64,000 nucleotides of DNA from Arthrinium phaeospermum (taxonomy: Eukaryota > Ascomycota > Sordariomycetes > Amphisphaeriales > Apiosporaceae): positions 4,030,001 through 4,094,000 of the forward strand of contig QYRS01000001.1 in assembly GCA_006503535.1 (NCBI GenBank), written 5' to 3'. The position numbers and the translations under genes are program-made. Position 1 is the first letter of the stretch, and each line of letters opens with the position of its first letter. This document shows positions 25,744 to 37,403 of this stretch, in pieces. Under the pieces are notes generated by a model. The model saw only the letters and a list, made by a program, of their open reading frames with translations, was not told where the DNA came from and did no database searches.

Positions 25744-28444
25744 ATGCCGAATTTCGCAGATTCCTTCTGGACGCCAGACTATGCTGCAGGTAAGAAACTA
25801 TAAACACACATTGCGATCGCCCCAAACGTCTGCTTTTTGTTACTCACCAACCCCTCCCGACAGGTCTGGGCGTCTTGTTCAGCAAGCTGCAGCAAGGTGT
25901 GGAGGAGGACCGTCAAGTCCTGACCATTGCCCGCATGCGAGCCGAAGCCGAGGAGGCCTACGGTATACGATTGGGCGACATTGCGCCTGCGGCCGACAAG
26001 ATCGCCGGCGGCTTCTCCAAGGACGACGGCGCCAGCGTGCGGAAAGCCTACGATGGCGTACGGACCGAGATGGAGGACGCCTCCAAAAACCACAAGAAGA
26101 TCGCCCAGAGCATCCGGGACCTGGTCGTGAACCCCTTCTCGCGGTGGTGCGACGCGCACGAGACGCGGCTCCAGGACTCCCAGGACGAGCTGCAGTCGCG
26201 CCTCAAGGCCCACGACCGCCAGGCCGAGGTAGTCAAGAAGCTGCGCAGCAACTACTTCAACAAGTGCCGGCTGGTGGAGGACCTGGAGGAAGAGAACAAG
26301 ATGGCCTTCCAGGGTGCCGAGAACAGCCCTAAGCAAAACATCCCCGAGATCAAGGTGCAGAAGGACGAAGAGAAGGAAGCCGAGGAGGACGAGATCTTCG
26401 AGATTGGCGACGAGGTGTATCAAAAGGACCAGGTCAAGAAGATCATCGAGCATATGCTCAACACGATCAAGATGGGCGACACCAAGGTGCCCATCCTGGG
26501 AACCTACCAAAACACCTCGGCCGGTTCCGACATTGTCGAGTATCTGCAACGGCACATGGATTGCACAAGCGTCAGCTACGCCGAGCGCATCGGTCAAGAC
26601 TTGATATCTAACGGATTCTTGCGACTGGTGGGCAACGTCGGCAGCACATTCGCCAACAGCTCGCGGCTGTTCTACCAATGGCGGCCCCTGGCCTTCCAGA
26701 TCTCGGGTGTTCCGGAGAAGAAGACGCCCGTATCGCGAACCTTCTCGCTGCCGACGTCCCAGGATGGCAGCGAGTCTTCCCCTGTGGTGGGTGCCATGAG
26801 CGAATACCTTCAGGGATGGAACGTTCTCGGCAACTCGCACCCCAACGAAACCCCGGCCGAGAAGCTGCGTCGCGAGGCCCGGGAGACCGACGAGAAGTAC
26901 AAGGCCGGCGTGCAGAAGCTGGACGAGATGCGCTGCGATCTCGAAGAGTCCATCTTTGTGCACCTCAAATTCCTCGAGCGATGCGAGTTGGACCGGCTCA
27001 AGGCCATCAAGACGGTCGTTCTGGACTTCTCAGGAACGATTGGCAACGTTATCCCCAGTCTCCAGTCCACGGTAGACCGCATGGTGCTTTACCAGGAAAC
27101 AGTACAGCCGATGGGTGATCTGCGGTACCTGCTTGAGAACTACCGCACGGGTAGCTTTGCCCCCAAGGTTGTTACGTACGAGAACTACTACAACAGGGTG
27201 GACGAGCAAACCTTCGGTGTCGATCTCGAGGCCCGCGCGCGGGCTGACAAGAAGCGCGTGCCCATTATTGTGACCACCCTCTTGACCTACCTGGATCATC
27301 ACTACCCGGATCTCGAGGGCGACGAGGCCAGGAGGGGCGTATGGCTGATTGATGTGCCGTTGAGTCAAACCCACAAGCTGCGCAACAAGATCAACAACGG
27401 CAAGCCCTTCACCCAAGAAGATATTGCCGAGTTTGATGTCCCCACCGTTGCGAACGTCCTGAAACTGTACCTGCTCGAGCTTCCCGGTAAGTCTTTGTGG
27501 TGGCGCAACTTTTTGAATTGTATACTGATTTTCGCTCAGATTCCCTGATCTCGTCTCACGTGTATGAGATCGTACGAACAATCTACACCACCCCTACGGG
27601 AGATACGACAGAGGATGCTCGTGTTGGCGTTCTGCAGCAGACCTTATCGCAACTTCGGCTTACCAACATCGCTACCCTCGACGCTTGCATGAACCATTTC
27701 ACCCGGCTCATCGACCTGACTTCGGCAGACGACCAATACGTCCAGACGCTGGCCGCATCTCTCGCAACATGCATTATCCGACCCCGCACCCAGTCATCCC
27801 TGACTCTGGAGGAGAAGCACTCCCACCGGCTGGTGCGTGACCTGTTTGCGCACAAGACCGCCATTTTCTCGGAACTGAAGCGCATGTCGTCGCTCTCCCA
27901 CTCGGGATCTGTCGGGACCACCAACAACCGCCCGCGTGCCATCAGCACAGACGAGAGCAACCGCCGTGCGCACATGGAAGAACGCCAACGCGCTCTGCTA
28001 GAGAAGGTCGGCACTGCAGCAGACCGTGGCCGCAGCCGGGCGACGAGCCCTGCACCCAGCCCGCGCCACCGACGTGACCGCAGCACTGGAGGGCCCGAAA
28101 CCCGTTTCCCCATCCAAACCAGCCCCACCTCCACGACTGACCGCCATGGCCGGTCGAGCATGGCCAGCATGGCCAGTCTGAACGGCACTCTTAAGCGAGA
28201 CAGCTTGGAAGTCCCCGACAGTGCGGGCTCCTCGGCACCTCCTACTGAGCCGACTGGAGACTCCGAGGAGGGCAGCCAGGGCAGCCCCGTGGACACCAAG
28301 CGCAGCAGTCTCAGCAGTCTGGGCCGGAACAGCGTGCGCTTCGAGCGTGGCCGCCGGGTCACGCCTGTGGAGCCCACGGTGGGCGAGGAGAACGATGTTC
28401 TGAAGCAGGGAGTCACACTGGTCGACGCGCCTATGGACGATTAG
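25744..28444 (+). CDS. F-BAR/DEP/RhoGAP protein (Rgd2/Rga8 type)
   Basis: Three exons, 25744-25789, 25864-27486 and 27540-28444, both introns phase 1; 857 residues. The first exon codes for only 15 residues (MPNFADSFWTPDYAA). Domain order: FCH/F-BAR start (residues about 1-190), a DEP domain (about 220-320, GSDIVEYLQRHM...), a return to F-BAR helices (about 360-460), then a RhoGAP domain (about 480-680), and a Ser/Pro/Arg-rich disordered tail. This split F-BAR-DEP-RhoGAP order is that of fungal Rgd2 and Rga8, which regulate Cdc42/Rho5-type GTPases at the plasma membrane. The oddity is that the canonical GAP arginine-finger motif (GxxRxSG) reads GVWLIDVP, with Leu510 in place of Arg; Lys in LKLYLLELP is kept. 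GAP activity may therefore be weak or absent. Confidence 0.85.
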
Positions 28445-30094
28445 GGATACGACCGAGCCGAGTCACCAGTGATTGAGCAAGCCCGCTATGCCGTCCGGTT
28501 CCGCTAGGAGAGGGAGAGGATACGGAGGATGGGGCGGATGGGAAAGATGAGGATGAACACCATAAACTGAAACGAGTCACGTTCAATGGGGAGAGGTGGT
28601 CCTCCTTATTTTTTTCTTCTATAAAAAGAAAAAGGGGCCACACACCCGCACACAAACACACACACAAACGCATTATATCCCCACATTGTGTTGTACGTAT
28701 AATAGCTATTGCTAGTAACGATTTTGATAGGAAAGAGAAAGGGAGGGAGGCAGGCGGGAGTGGTCAAACATGGGCAACGAGCAAATGGAATAACTGCTCT
28801 TTTGTACTGAATAAGACGCTTTTACGAATGAATCAATGGACACTTTTAAATTCCAGTTCTGCGCCTGACTACATGAGTGATTCTGGCGGCTTGGTATGGC
28901 TACCTGGTGAACCTTTGGCGGCGGGTATCCCCGTCGTTCGATATGTGCCTCATAGGTGTTCCAAAGTACTGGGACTGGTGTTTTGATCTGTACCGTTACG
29001 GTGGACTGGCGCTGGCAGATGGTCGTTATATATACATACTCTAGTTCTGGATGTTTGAGCCCAACCCCTTCCAGAAATTGAGTCTGTAAGGGGTCGTAAG
29101 ATTAGCCCCATGCCACCGTGGAGACGAACATAATAGAGTACTTACGGATACCTACTTAGCATCCAACAGAGATATGAGGACTGTCTGCTCGAGAACAGCA
29201 AGTTGTTCGTGGTTGCATACATTAGACCAACCAGTGCCAGGTGCTTCTTAATAAACCCTTGTTCATGGGGTCACACTTATTGGACAGATTGTATGCGCCC
29301 CGACCTGCAGACTTTCGTCGTGAAGCCGACGGCCAAGACGATATTCCGCTTCTACATGTTAAGCAACATGAAAAGTTGGGTCGGGAGTCAGCCTGTCTGT
29401 CGATTCTCTTCCCACAGTATTCGGGAATGTCGAGAGAGAAACGACAGCGCAAGCCACGACACCTGGGCAATTGGCCCCCCGCAAACCATTGCCGATCTTG
29501 ATGTCGTCAAGCGAGCCAATTGTAGGGCGTAATACTGAAGAGGCGATAATACGCAACGGTAGAAAGACCATGGTTTCCAAGATGTAGATAAGTATCAATG
29601 AACAAACATTGCCATTCTTGTGTTGAAGGTCACTGGAAGTGCACTGGCATGCCAGCTATACATTCAAACGGGATTACGAAACCGTCGCAAGCAGAGAGAC
29701 CAACGATATGTATATAGATACTCAGTGTCCCATTCCTTAAGCACTTTGGCGACACGAAAAGTACTACAGAAATGTAAATGCTGGCCATTTGTGATTTGCC
29801 CCCTCCCCTCTCCCCAATTAATGAGGGTCTCTACTATCAAGTCAAGCCTTATACTGCCGTATTGGGCGCACAGTGACCTCCATGTAAGTACACCCAGATA
29901 CCTCTCCAATGCAAAAGAGACAGGTGCCGTATTGAATATTATCAGGCCGACCACAAGACATGATTGGCAACTGGCCTCTCTTTTAGTGTTTGTGTGGGAC
30001 TTTGCGATGCTCGTTACCTACCACTTACTGACCCCTCCAGCAGCGGCAGCTTGGATATAGGCTAGCATAACTGGCCTATTCTTCAACAATCCAA
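28445..30094. other. Intergenic region between RhoGAP gene and tRNA-Ser
   Basis: It begins with the RhoGAP 3' UTR, which contains a CA-rich run (28639-28670). I see no coding potential; short open frames at about 29200-30060 are featureless. Confidence 0.5.
28639..28670. repeat. Imperfect (CA)n microsatellite
   Basis: A run of CA/CACA units interrupted by CCG and AA lies just downstream of the RhoGAP stop codon. It is simple sequence and no function is implied. Confidence 0.7.
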
Positions 30095-30194
30095 GGCGCT
30101 TTGGCGGAGTGGTTAACGCGATGCCCTGCTATGTGTATACATAACAGGTTAGGCATTTCCTTCGGGAGCGCAGGTTCGAATCCTGCAGGCGTCG
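30095..30194 (+). tRNA. tRNA-Ser (anticodon GCU), with 19-nt intron
   Basis: Cloverleaf by eye: acceptor GGCGCTT (30095-30101) pairs with AGGCGTC (30187-30193) with two G-U pairs. The D-stem is GCG/CGC. The anticodon stem ATGCC (30121-30125) pairs with GGCAT (30152-30156). The anticodon loop is CTGCTA + A with GCT at 30128-30130. The long class-II variable arm TCC-TTCG-GGA is characteristic of Ser. The T-arm is GCAGG-TTCGAAT-CCTGC. The discriminator base is G. The intron 30132-30150 sits at the canonical place, one base 3' of the anticodon. A T-rich stretch downstream (about 30222-30235) can terminate Pol III. It decodes AGC/AGU. Confidence 0.93.
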
Positions 30195-31171
30195 CTCTTT
30201 GATTAGCAGGTCGCATCAGCGATTTCTCTTTTGCTTCAACGGCATGCATTTTTCTTTTTCTTTTTCCTCTCAGCAAACTGACGTGACCTTTTCTTCCTGG
30301 GCTTTCTCTCTCTCTCGTCTACCATGCCTGATAGCTTGGTTCTATGCCACTGTACTCGATGTCAATTGGCACTTACGATAGGTACAACCCATCTGCTGGC
30401 CCCACATCGTGGTACATCCCCTTATTGGGGATAGCGCTGCTCTTGGTATACTACTTCTCGTGTATATTCGACAGGCCAGTATATCCAAATGGGTATCTCG
30501 TTATTCAGCGGAATACACGGTATGCCAATAGCATCAAGTGACTGTACGGCATATCGTAGTGGGAGCAGCGCTTTCGCCATTAAGGGGATAGAACTCATCG
30601 GGATCAACTATATGCTCTCTATCCAGATCACACGGATAATATGCAAGTGAAGAATGGATGTCAACTCATTTTGTTCATGTTACTTCATTACTACTGCCTG
30701 TCTCCTCTACCTAGCATGAAAGCCACGGCTCTTCCTCGAGGCCCTCCAGCGCCCGGCATGGTCCATCTGCATCGTGACAGAGAGCGTGCCCATGCCGTCG
30801 ATCACCGCATTCAACGACTCGTCCCCGCACAAAGCCTGCCGTCCCCGTACGCTCCTACTGGCCACATTTCCTTCCCTCCGAGTTGCCAATGGCGTCGGTG
30901 CCACTCTTGTAGATGCATTGCTGGTAGTAGTATACGCCCGACCACCCGGATTGGTGGGTGTCCTGGCGGTTGAGATAGTAGTAGTTGCTGGTATGTAGTT
31001 TGGTGGTGCTGCTGGCGAAGATGGGGTGGGTGTCAATGGTTTTGATGACGGGGGAGACACTGCGCGCCGCTGCTGAGTGTCCGCGGCTGCTGGTCCGGAC
31101 CTGACGGGAGAGCGCATGGCCACGCCCTCGGGAGGAGCAGGACGCGGAGATACAGGACGCGCCGTACCTCG
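30195..31171. other. Intergenic region between tRNA-Ser and RFA3
   Basis: No gene can be supported. A Ser/Thr/Pro/Arg-rich open frame on the minus strand (about 31123-30707) lies only 48 bases past the RFA3 stop and overlaps equally long frames in other phases; it is most likely 3' UTR of RFA3 or chance. Confidence 0.4.
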
Positions 31172-31665
31172 TCAACCCATCATCATGTTCTTGGAGCCGT
31201 CGAAGACGAAGAGGTCCCGGCATTGGTGCGTGGCGTCCACCACGGCCTGGGCCACCTTGAAGTCTACGTTGTTGCCCAGGTCGACTGAGCTCATGACCTT
31301 GATGGACAGGTCAGGAAGCACCTTTCCGATGATCTGAGCAGCATTGCCGTTCACAAGGTGCGCATCCTGGCAAGACATTGGTTAGCCGTCTACTCCAGTT
31401 CTTGACATTCACTGCACCTTTATACAAGTACAGTAGGCAGGGGTGCGCATCCTCGTTTTTAAGATGCCTTGCAGAGAGGAGCAACATCTTATTCGACTTT
31501 AGCAACAAAACTTACCCGGTTCAAATTGGCAGTGATCTGGCCCTCAGCATCAATGACGGCCGTGTCGCCTCGCAGCTGCTGGACCTTGCCGACGACCATG
31601 ACGTTCTGGCCGACGTAGGAGTCGATCAACTGGCTGCTGATGCGGGGCGTTGAGATAGATTCCAT
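31172..31665 (-). CDS. RFA3: Replication protein A small subunit (Rfa3/RPA14)
   Basis: Two exons, 31665-31516 and 31366-31172, with a 149-base phase-0 intron (donor gtaagt, branch gctaac, acceptor ccag); 114 residues, the usual size. The sequence begins MESISTPRISSQLIDSYVGQ and continues with the single OB-fold pattern VMVVGKVQQLRGDTAVIDAEG and VGKVxx...DLGNNVDFKVAQAVV. Rfa3 is the smallest subunit of the trimeric single-strand DNA-binding complex RPA, used in replication, repair and recombination in the nucleus. The start is the only in-frame ATG before the OB fold. It is divergent from the bZIP gene 3.3 kb away. Confidence 0.88.
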
Positions 31666-34600
31666 CTTGGAGGACGATATGGATGCTTGGGTATCAAATG
31701 AAACCAGATATCTTTATGGCTTCAACTAAGGAGTTTCAGTTGGCAAGTTCTCTTGGTCTCCCTGGCTTGACGTTTCGCGGCTGATCGTTGGGGGTTTAGA
31801 TTCGAGATTGAGAACAAAAAGGGCGCGTCTTCAGGCACCCGCCCTATTGAAATCGGGGCATTTAGCGCGTAAAACGCGCGCGCGGGGTCACCTGACAGCT
31901 ATTTGCTTGATTTCTAGGCGGCCCATTCCCGACATGGAACGGCAACCACGAAATCGCAATATCCTCAGTCAAGCCTCCTTTTTTGGTCGAATTGTTCTAG
32001 AATCTCCGTGATATGCAAGGTTGTCCTTTTAATCTCGGCTACCTACTTGAAGATACGACGTATTGTTTGTAGCATTAATACTTGCCGTTACCAATTAAAC
32101 AAGAAGCTGGAGCTTGCAACGTCTACAAGGACACTGGTCTTCGCCCGCGATCGAGTGGCCGGACGGGGTTCATAGAACTGGATGCGTCGTCTTCAGCCTA
32201 TGCAAATCGGTTGATTGCAACTCTAATCTGCTATTCTGACGAATCTCAGCATCGGACAGGCTTCCTTGATAAATGGTAATTATCCCTTCAGAAATTATCA
32301 TATGCGTGGGCATTGACCAATCACGACCAATGCATGCAACCTATGACGTACGCACCAGCCCAGCCAGTCTTGACACGAAGATGGATGGCACCAAACGAGC
32401 GAGTCTGTACGTGCTAAATGGCATCGCTATGAAGCTCATGATAATGGTCGAGACCGACCAGTCTGACGAGTCAATGTGAAAGCAGCAAAAAGAGTATACC
32501 ACTTACAAGCAAGCCATGGCCGTTTCTGAGCGAAACACCGCCCCAGGCCTGTCAGCAAACTGCTGCGACTAATAGATCATCTGATATGCCAGAGCAGGGA
32601 ACAGACTTCAAAGGCCAAGAAGGAGACCCCTATCGGCAGCTGCCGGGAACTGTCCCGGACCCTTACGGCGATGGCTTACAAAGAAGGGGGTATCGGATAG
32701 CAGCAGCACAGCGGCCATACCGCACCGATGTTGTCGCCACCACACACGCTCGCTCTATGCGAGTTGGCGAGCACCTGATCGAGGCTTTGCAAGGCAGACT
32801 GCCATCAGCGTGCATAAGGGGAATCCGATCATGGAATTCTAGAATGCGAATCTCGAAACCTGGCTCCCGTGCCATCGGGGTCGAATGAAATGCTGCATGC
32901 CATCCTGCTCTATGTGTGTGTGTCAGCTGATCTACTATGAGATATCCGCATGTAAACGACAACATGAGACCCCTGTATCACTCTAAGTGTGGCTTATCGC
33001 TGCAAAGCCATGCCTGGGAGCCACAGTTGGCTGGTGAAATACTTGGGGAACTTGGGGAAGACGGGCAATTCTAACTTCTCATTCGCTGGTGGAACGAACG
33101 GGAGGCGAAAAACTCAGGCAGGCAAGCAGGGCTGCCGACATATCGAGAAGGTTTAGCAGCCGATCAGGTACGCCGCGACTGTCGATCTTCGCACAAGACC
33201 GAATGGACGCTAGAAGGAAATAGCGGCGGAGGGCGGTGCTGACACTTGACCAGTCCCGAAGCGACGGGGAGGAATAAAAGTAGAGACCCCTGATAGGGCA
33301 ACCAATCAGCATGCCGGCCCAAGTCCCAAAACAGAAGAAACCTGTACTACCACCTACACCTCAATCCGTCAGACGACTGGCTGAGCCATTGGTGTCTTTC
33401 CCATAACAATGATATTGCTCCCATCATGTTGCCTGCGATGGCGAATTCTCGACAGGGCTTAGGACTGCCACACTCAACACACTTCACCTCGCAGCAGTAG
33501 TCCCCAGGCCGAGATGCCCTTCGGACCCGACTCCGGTCGTTCCTGGGCCAGTGAGGAGGGAGATAGCCACATGGTCTGTTAGTTCTGGAGAAAAGGTTGA
33601 ATTGCCTGTCTCGAGGGAACCCCCTGTCGGTGGCTCCTTCGTCAAGACCCCGTTGCTGTCGTGGTGATTGTCCAATTAAGCTCTTGGATGGGCATGGCCA
33701 AAAGTCAAACCCATGCATAGACACCCTCTCATACACCTGCATATCCAGGGGTCCCCAGGTGGTTGCTTCGCTGACACTTGTCTGCGCCCCCTTTGAGGAT
33801 TTCAGTTTCGGCGTGCCTTGAAGCTAATGCGGGCGGTCCGCAATCTTGCTCGGTGAAAGTCATATGCAGTTGCCAGCGCTTCCAGGTGGAAAGATACCTA
33901 ATGCATCTTCCGGGATTTGCTGCGCGGAGCCCACGACCTGAAAGTGGCTGCTGTCCGACTAGAGTAAGGAGCCCCGGATCAGGGCCAATAGGCGTTGCAT
34001 CTTTCTAGAGGTCCCAAGTCTAGCAGAGCCCCTTCGTAAAACATTAGACATACTGTCCTCGGTTGCGGGAGTTCTAGAATTCCGTTATATTCTGTCCATA
34101 CCCTCCGACCCTCTGATGTGGCCAGTGCCCGTACTCTCATATGTATAGGCATAGCATCCTTTCGACCCCCTGGCCACTACACCTTGCCTGTACAAGGGTC
34201 GACTGTGAAGGTAAATGTGCCAGTCCTCCTTCGTCGCCGGCGCTCACAGTTTCGGCTGGCATTTTGTTGTATCACGCTGTGCCTCGAACTTCCTTCTAAT
34301 GGGTTTTCCGTAGCAGACTGCTATTCGTTCCAGCTGTACGTATTTCTGTCTTTGACAGCCCTATCCAGGAGGACACCAACGACGATACGACCGATTTGAA
34401 AGCAGTATCGATGGGGTCACATAGTGTAACCGTCTTCAGCTGCGAGGCTAACCTGCTGGAAGAAGTTCGAATCGAAGCTGCCCCCGATGTAACGTCGACT
34501 ACCTTGGACGCACAACGAACAACGACCAAACTCAAACGATATCGTCGAAAGTTAGACAAGAACTGCAGGGGGAAAGAGCTGGGAAGTCAGAAGGATTTAG

Positions 34601-35025
34601 GCATTTGACGAAGCTGCACTGTCAGTCACCCTGCTCTGCCGTTGTTGCAAACTTACGCCGCACCTCCCTGTCCATGCATAATTCCTAAAGTGGCAGAACC
34701 AACTAGGGCCACTAGGGTGCACTCCTCGAATAACGTCTTACATACCCTCACGCCGCCGAGCTGTCGACACCTCGTTTACTCCAAAGGCATAAAAACATTT
34801 CAAGTAGGGAAGAGGGGAAAAAGAGGAAGTCCCTGGTTATATTTTTCCTCGCTCATTGTCATTACCAATCAAAGTAGCCTGCCAACATTCGTTACCTGAG
34901 TAACTTGACTGCCAACGACAGCGAATCTGGTATAGGCTTCTTCGACAACTGAAAGAACGTTTGTGATTACCGACATAAGTTCCCTGCTGGGTTCCTCGGC
35001 TGTCACGTATCGCGTTGTTGCCGAG
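31666..35025. other. 3.3-kb divergent intergenic region RFA3 / bZIP
   Basis: I see no convincing gene. Short open frames (for example 32586-32888 and 33597-33821) lack family resemblance and splice support. The end nearest the bZIP gene contains an inverted repeat GTTAC-CTGA-GTAAC (34891-34904), a CACGTA word near 35005, and a possible tiny upstream ORF at 34674-34688. Confidence 0.45.
34891..34904. promoter_or_regulatory. Inverted repeat GTTAC-N4-GTAAC upstream of the bZIP gene
   Basis: The perfect 5-base arms contain TTAC/GTAA half-sites of the kind bound by fungal bZIP proteins, here spaced by four bases and 122 bases before the bZIP start codon. A role as an autoregulatory or other bZIP site is inference. 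Confidence 0.3.
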
Positions 35026-36267
35026 ATGGAGGATTCTTCGCACCTATTCAGCTACAACATCAACGATGACAGCGATGGGGAATACTTTTTGCTGGATGGT
35101 TCAGCAGCCGGTGCCGATGAGTATACCCAATACTTGCCATCACCGGGTTTCCCGCCGTCGGAGGACTTCACTGTCCCGGTGCGTCCTCATCTCAGCTCGG
35201 GTCAGCCATCGACTGATTCCTCATCATCCGCGCCAACCGATGCGCCCATGCAGTCAGAGGTGAACTTGCCTACCTGGACCCCCGCAAACCAGGGCCACAC
35301 CAGGCAACTCCAAGTGCCATCGGCCTATGGATCTTCATTTGAACCTCCAGGGCTCTCCAGTGGTTCATCGACGACTCCCGACACCAAGAACTCTCAGGCC
35401 GTCACACCAGAAAACAGGCGGGGGTCCAGGAACGTGTCAATACAGCCGAAGACAGACGCGGTATTCCCAACACCTCTGCCACCAGGCCCAATCCTGCCGC
35501 CCAGAAGACGAAGGCCCCGGAAACCAAAGCCAAAACCACAACTCTCCATGCAAGAAGAAGAAGCGAAGAAAAACAAGACGCTAGAAAGAAACCGCGTCGC
35601 CGCAAGCAAGTGTCGAGAGAAGAAGAAGGATTGGACAAAAGATCTGGAAGAAACCAAGATTGGCCTAGAAAGTCAGAATTCACACCTACAAATGGAATAC
35701 TCGGCTTTGGTGAAAGAGGTTGGCGAGATCAGAGCCCAGCTCATGACCCACGCCAGCTGCCATAACGCAAACATTGACAAATGGATCGAGAACGAGGCCA
35801 AGAAATTCGTGCTTGGTGCTGGCGAAAGATATGACACCATGCTAGGCGCCACTCCTGGGCCATCTTCGTCGAACTTGAGCGCGGCACAGGGGAGTATGCC
35901 CGTCTCAGCATATGGAGCATCCAGCAGCGACATCCATTTTGACCCTTCAGAATATCGAACGAGCCTGTCGCAACGAGAGAGTGCAGCAATGCCAAATTCG
36001 CCGGCATTTTTCCAGGACAGCATGTCATCTGCCGGATTCCAGAACCCCAACGATGACTTCGCCGGCCATATGATGCAGCGTACCAGTGCATCTATTCCAC
36101 ACATTGCAGTCAACCAAGGCTCCCCGGATTTCCTTAGTAGTACCTCGAACGATCCCGGCGGCGAGTATATGGCAGATGCCGACTTCTCTTATGGAGCCTT
36201 TCAAGCAGCACAGGAAGAAGCACCAGACGACGAGAATGGCTTGGGATTCCCGCATGGTGTCATATGA
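35026..36267 (+). CDS. bZIP transcription factor, ATF/CREB-like
   Basis: A single exon of 413 residues. The basic region LERNRVAASKCREKKKDW carries the bZIP signature N-x7-R. It is followed by a heptad zipper (LEETKIGLESQNSHLQMEYS and on, with Leu/Leu/Leu/Leu/Ile at a positions) and a short segment ending in LMTHASCHNANIDKWIE, which resembles the fungal Atf1/AtfA-type C-terminal end of the zipper. The N-terminal 200 residues are acidic, then Ser/Pro-rich with a basic PRRRRPRKPKPKP stretch next to the DNA-binding part; the C-terminus is disordered. It is nuclear and presumably binds CRE-like TGACGTCA sites. Target genes cannot be inferred. The start is the first ATG in an open frame; earlier in-frame codons begin with GTG only. 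Confidence 0.85.
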   Translation: MEDSSHLFSYNINDDSDGEYFLLDGSAAGADEYTQYLPSPGFPPSEDFTVPVRPHLSSGQPSTDSSSSAPTDAPMQSEVNLPTWTPANQGHTRQLQVPSAYGSSFEPPGLSSGSSTTPDTKNSQAVTPENRRGSRNVSIQPKTDAVFPTPLPPGPILPPRRRRPRKPKPKPQLSMQEEEAKKNKTLERNRVAASKCREKKKDWTKDLEETKIGLESQNSHLQMEYSALVKEVGEIRAQLMTHASCHNANIDKWIENEAKKFVLGAGERYDTMLGATPGPSSSNLSAAQGSMPVSAYGASSSDIHFDPSEYRTSLSQRESAAMPNSPAFFQDSMSSAGFQNPNDDFAGHMMQRTSASIPHIAVNQGSPDFLSSTSNDPGGEYMADADFSYGAFQAAQEEAPDDENGLGFPHGVI

Positions 36268-37403
36268 ATATTGTGCCAGGGGTGAGGACTGTACTAGGAG
36301 GTCACGAAACCCAATTCATCCCCGAAACCGATAATGTTTCTTCAGAAATACGCGACATCACACAGGTTTTCAGTTGTAATGCCGGATGATTTTCCTTTAT
36401 TCTGAGGGTCGCTGTTACTGTTTGCGTGGATTTCCTTTCGTGCTTTATGGATTATACCCAGGGGATAAAGGAGTACGCGGGGGTTTTACTTATTATTAGA
36501 ACGGATGACTTGATGAATAATATATACTCGGTCAAATACCACTGAAGATCCAATAGCAGGAGTTCGGAATGAAGTCGTTAACATTTGCCCGAGTAAGATG
36601 TTAGTTAAATAAGGTGATGTTTCAAAAGGTTTGTCCGTGGTCAGGAAGCCAGGCATGTTCTGGAAGGTCGAATCAAAGATTTCTGCCAGAGAAGTGGGTG
36701 GAAGTAGAAGGTTTGGTGAACATCATAGCGGTTGATAGCAAAGAGGAAGCTGCAATCCACCCCAGAAACCTCCCACCTCCCTGTAGCTTTGGCTATTGTT
36801 GTGGGCCGCTCCTCGCTCCTTCTGTTCACTTTCTGTTAGATGCCAGGAAATTGAACCAATTGACCAGAAGGCATGCAGCGGTCAAGTCGAGCTCAAGATT
36901 GTGATCAGACAAGCCGTCGATTTGCAGCTATGTGACTCGATATAGAAAGTGAGAAGTTGCCCATACGTCATTGCTATATTCTCACCCTGTACAAATTACA
37001 ACTGCATCCAAAAGAAACAGCCGGTGACAGAGTTCATAGAAAGGCCAACGACTTTCATGAGAACACACGACCGGGTATTCAACAAGACAGTTTCGATTGG
37101 TTTATATCACTCTGGTCTTCTGACAATGCGGTATAAAGTTGGTATCAATTTATTCCTACGATCCTACACAATGTGCTGCCCAGGCCGATGTCCCCTCCAA
37201 TGCAATGCCCACATGGATATAAGTAAACACCTTTTGCCGAGGATGCATCAACTTGGAAATCGGAGTGCCATGTAATAACGTAAGTCGTGGTATCCCTTCG
37301 CCCTCCAGGAAACGCCATGCGCCAATGCAAATGCCCATTGACACGAAAAGTACACGTAGCCAAAGTCTTCTCGGCTTGCCTCAGATATCAAGCATGGCCA
37401 TTT
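36268..37403. other. Convergent intergenic region
   Basis: It contains the 3' flanks of the bZIP gene and of the small minus-strand gene. I see no coding potential, RNA gene or repeat of note. Confidence 0.5.

Noticed and set aside
25779..26963. Minus-strand open frame of 394 codons opposite the RhoGAP gene
   Set aside because: Shadow of a GC-rich coding exon; composition is Leu/Val/His-rich with no conserved motif.
30707..31123. Minus-strand open frame of 138 codons just downstream of RFA3
   Set aside because: Low-complexity Ser/Thr/Pro/Arg content, lies where the RFA3 3' UTR should be, and frames of similar length overlap it on both strands.
34456..34480. gttcgaatcg word resembling a tRNA T-loop
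   Set aside because: The flanking bases do not form a T-stem and no cloverleaf surrounds it.
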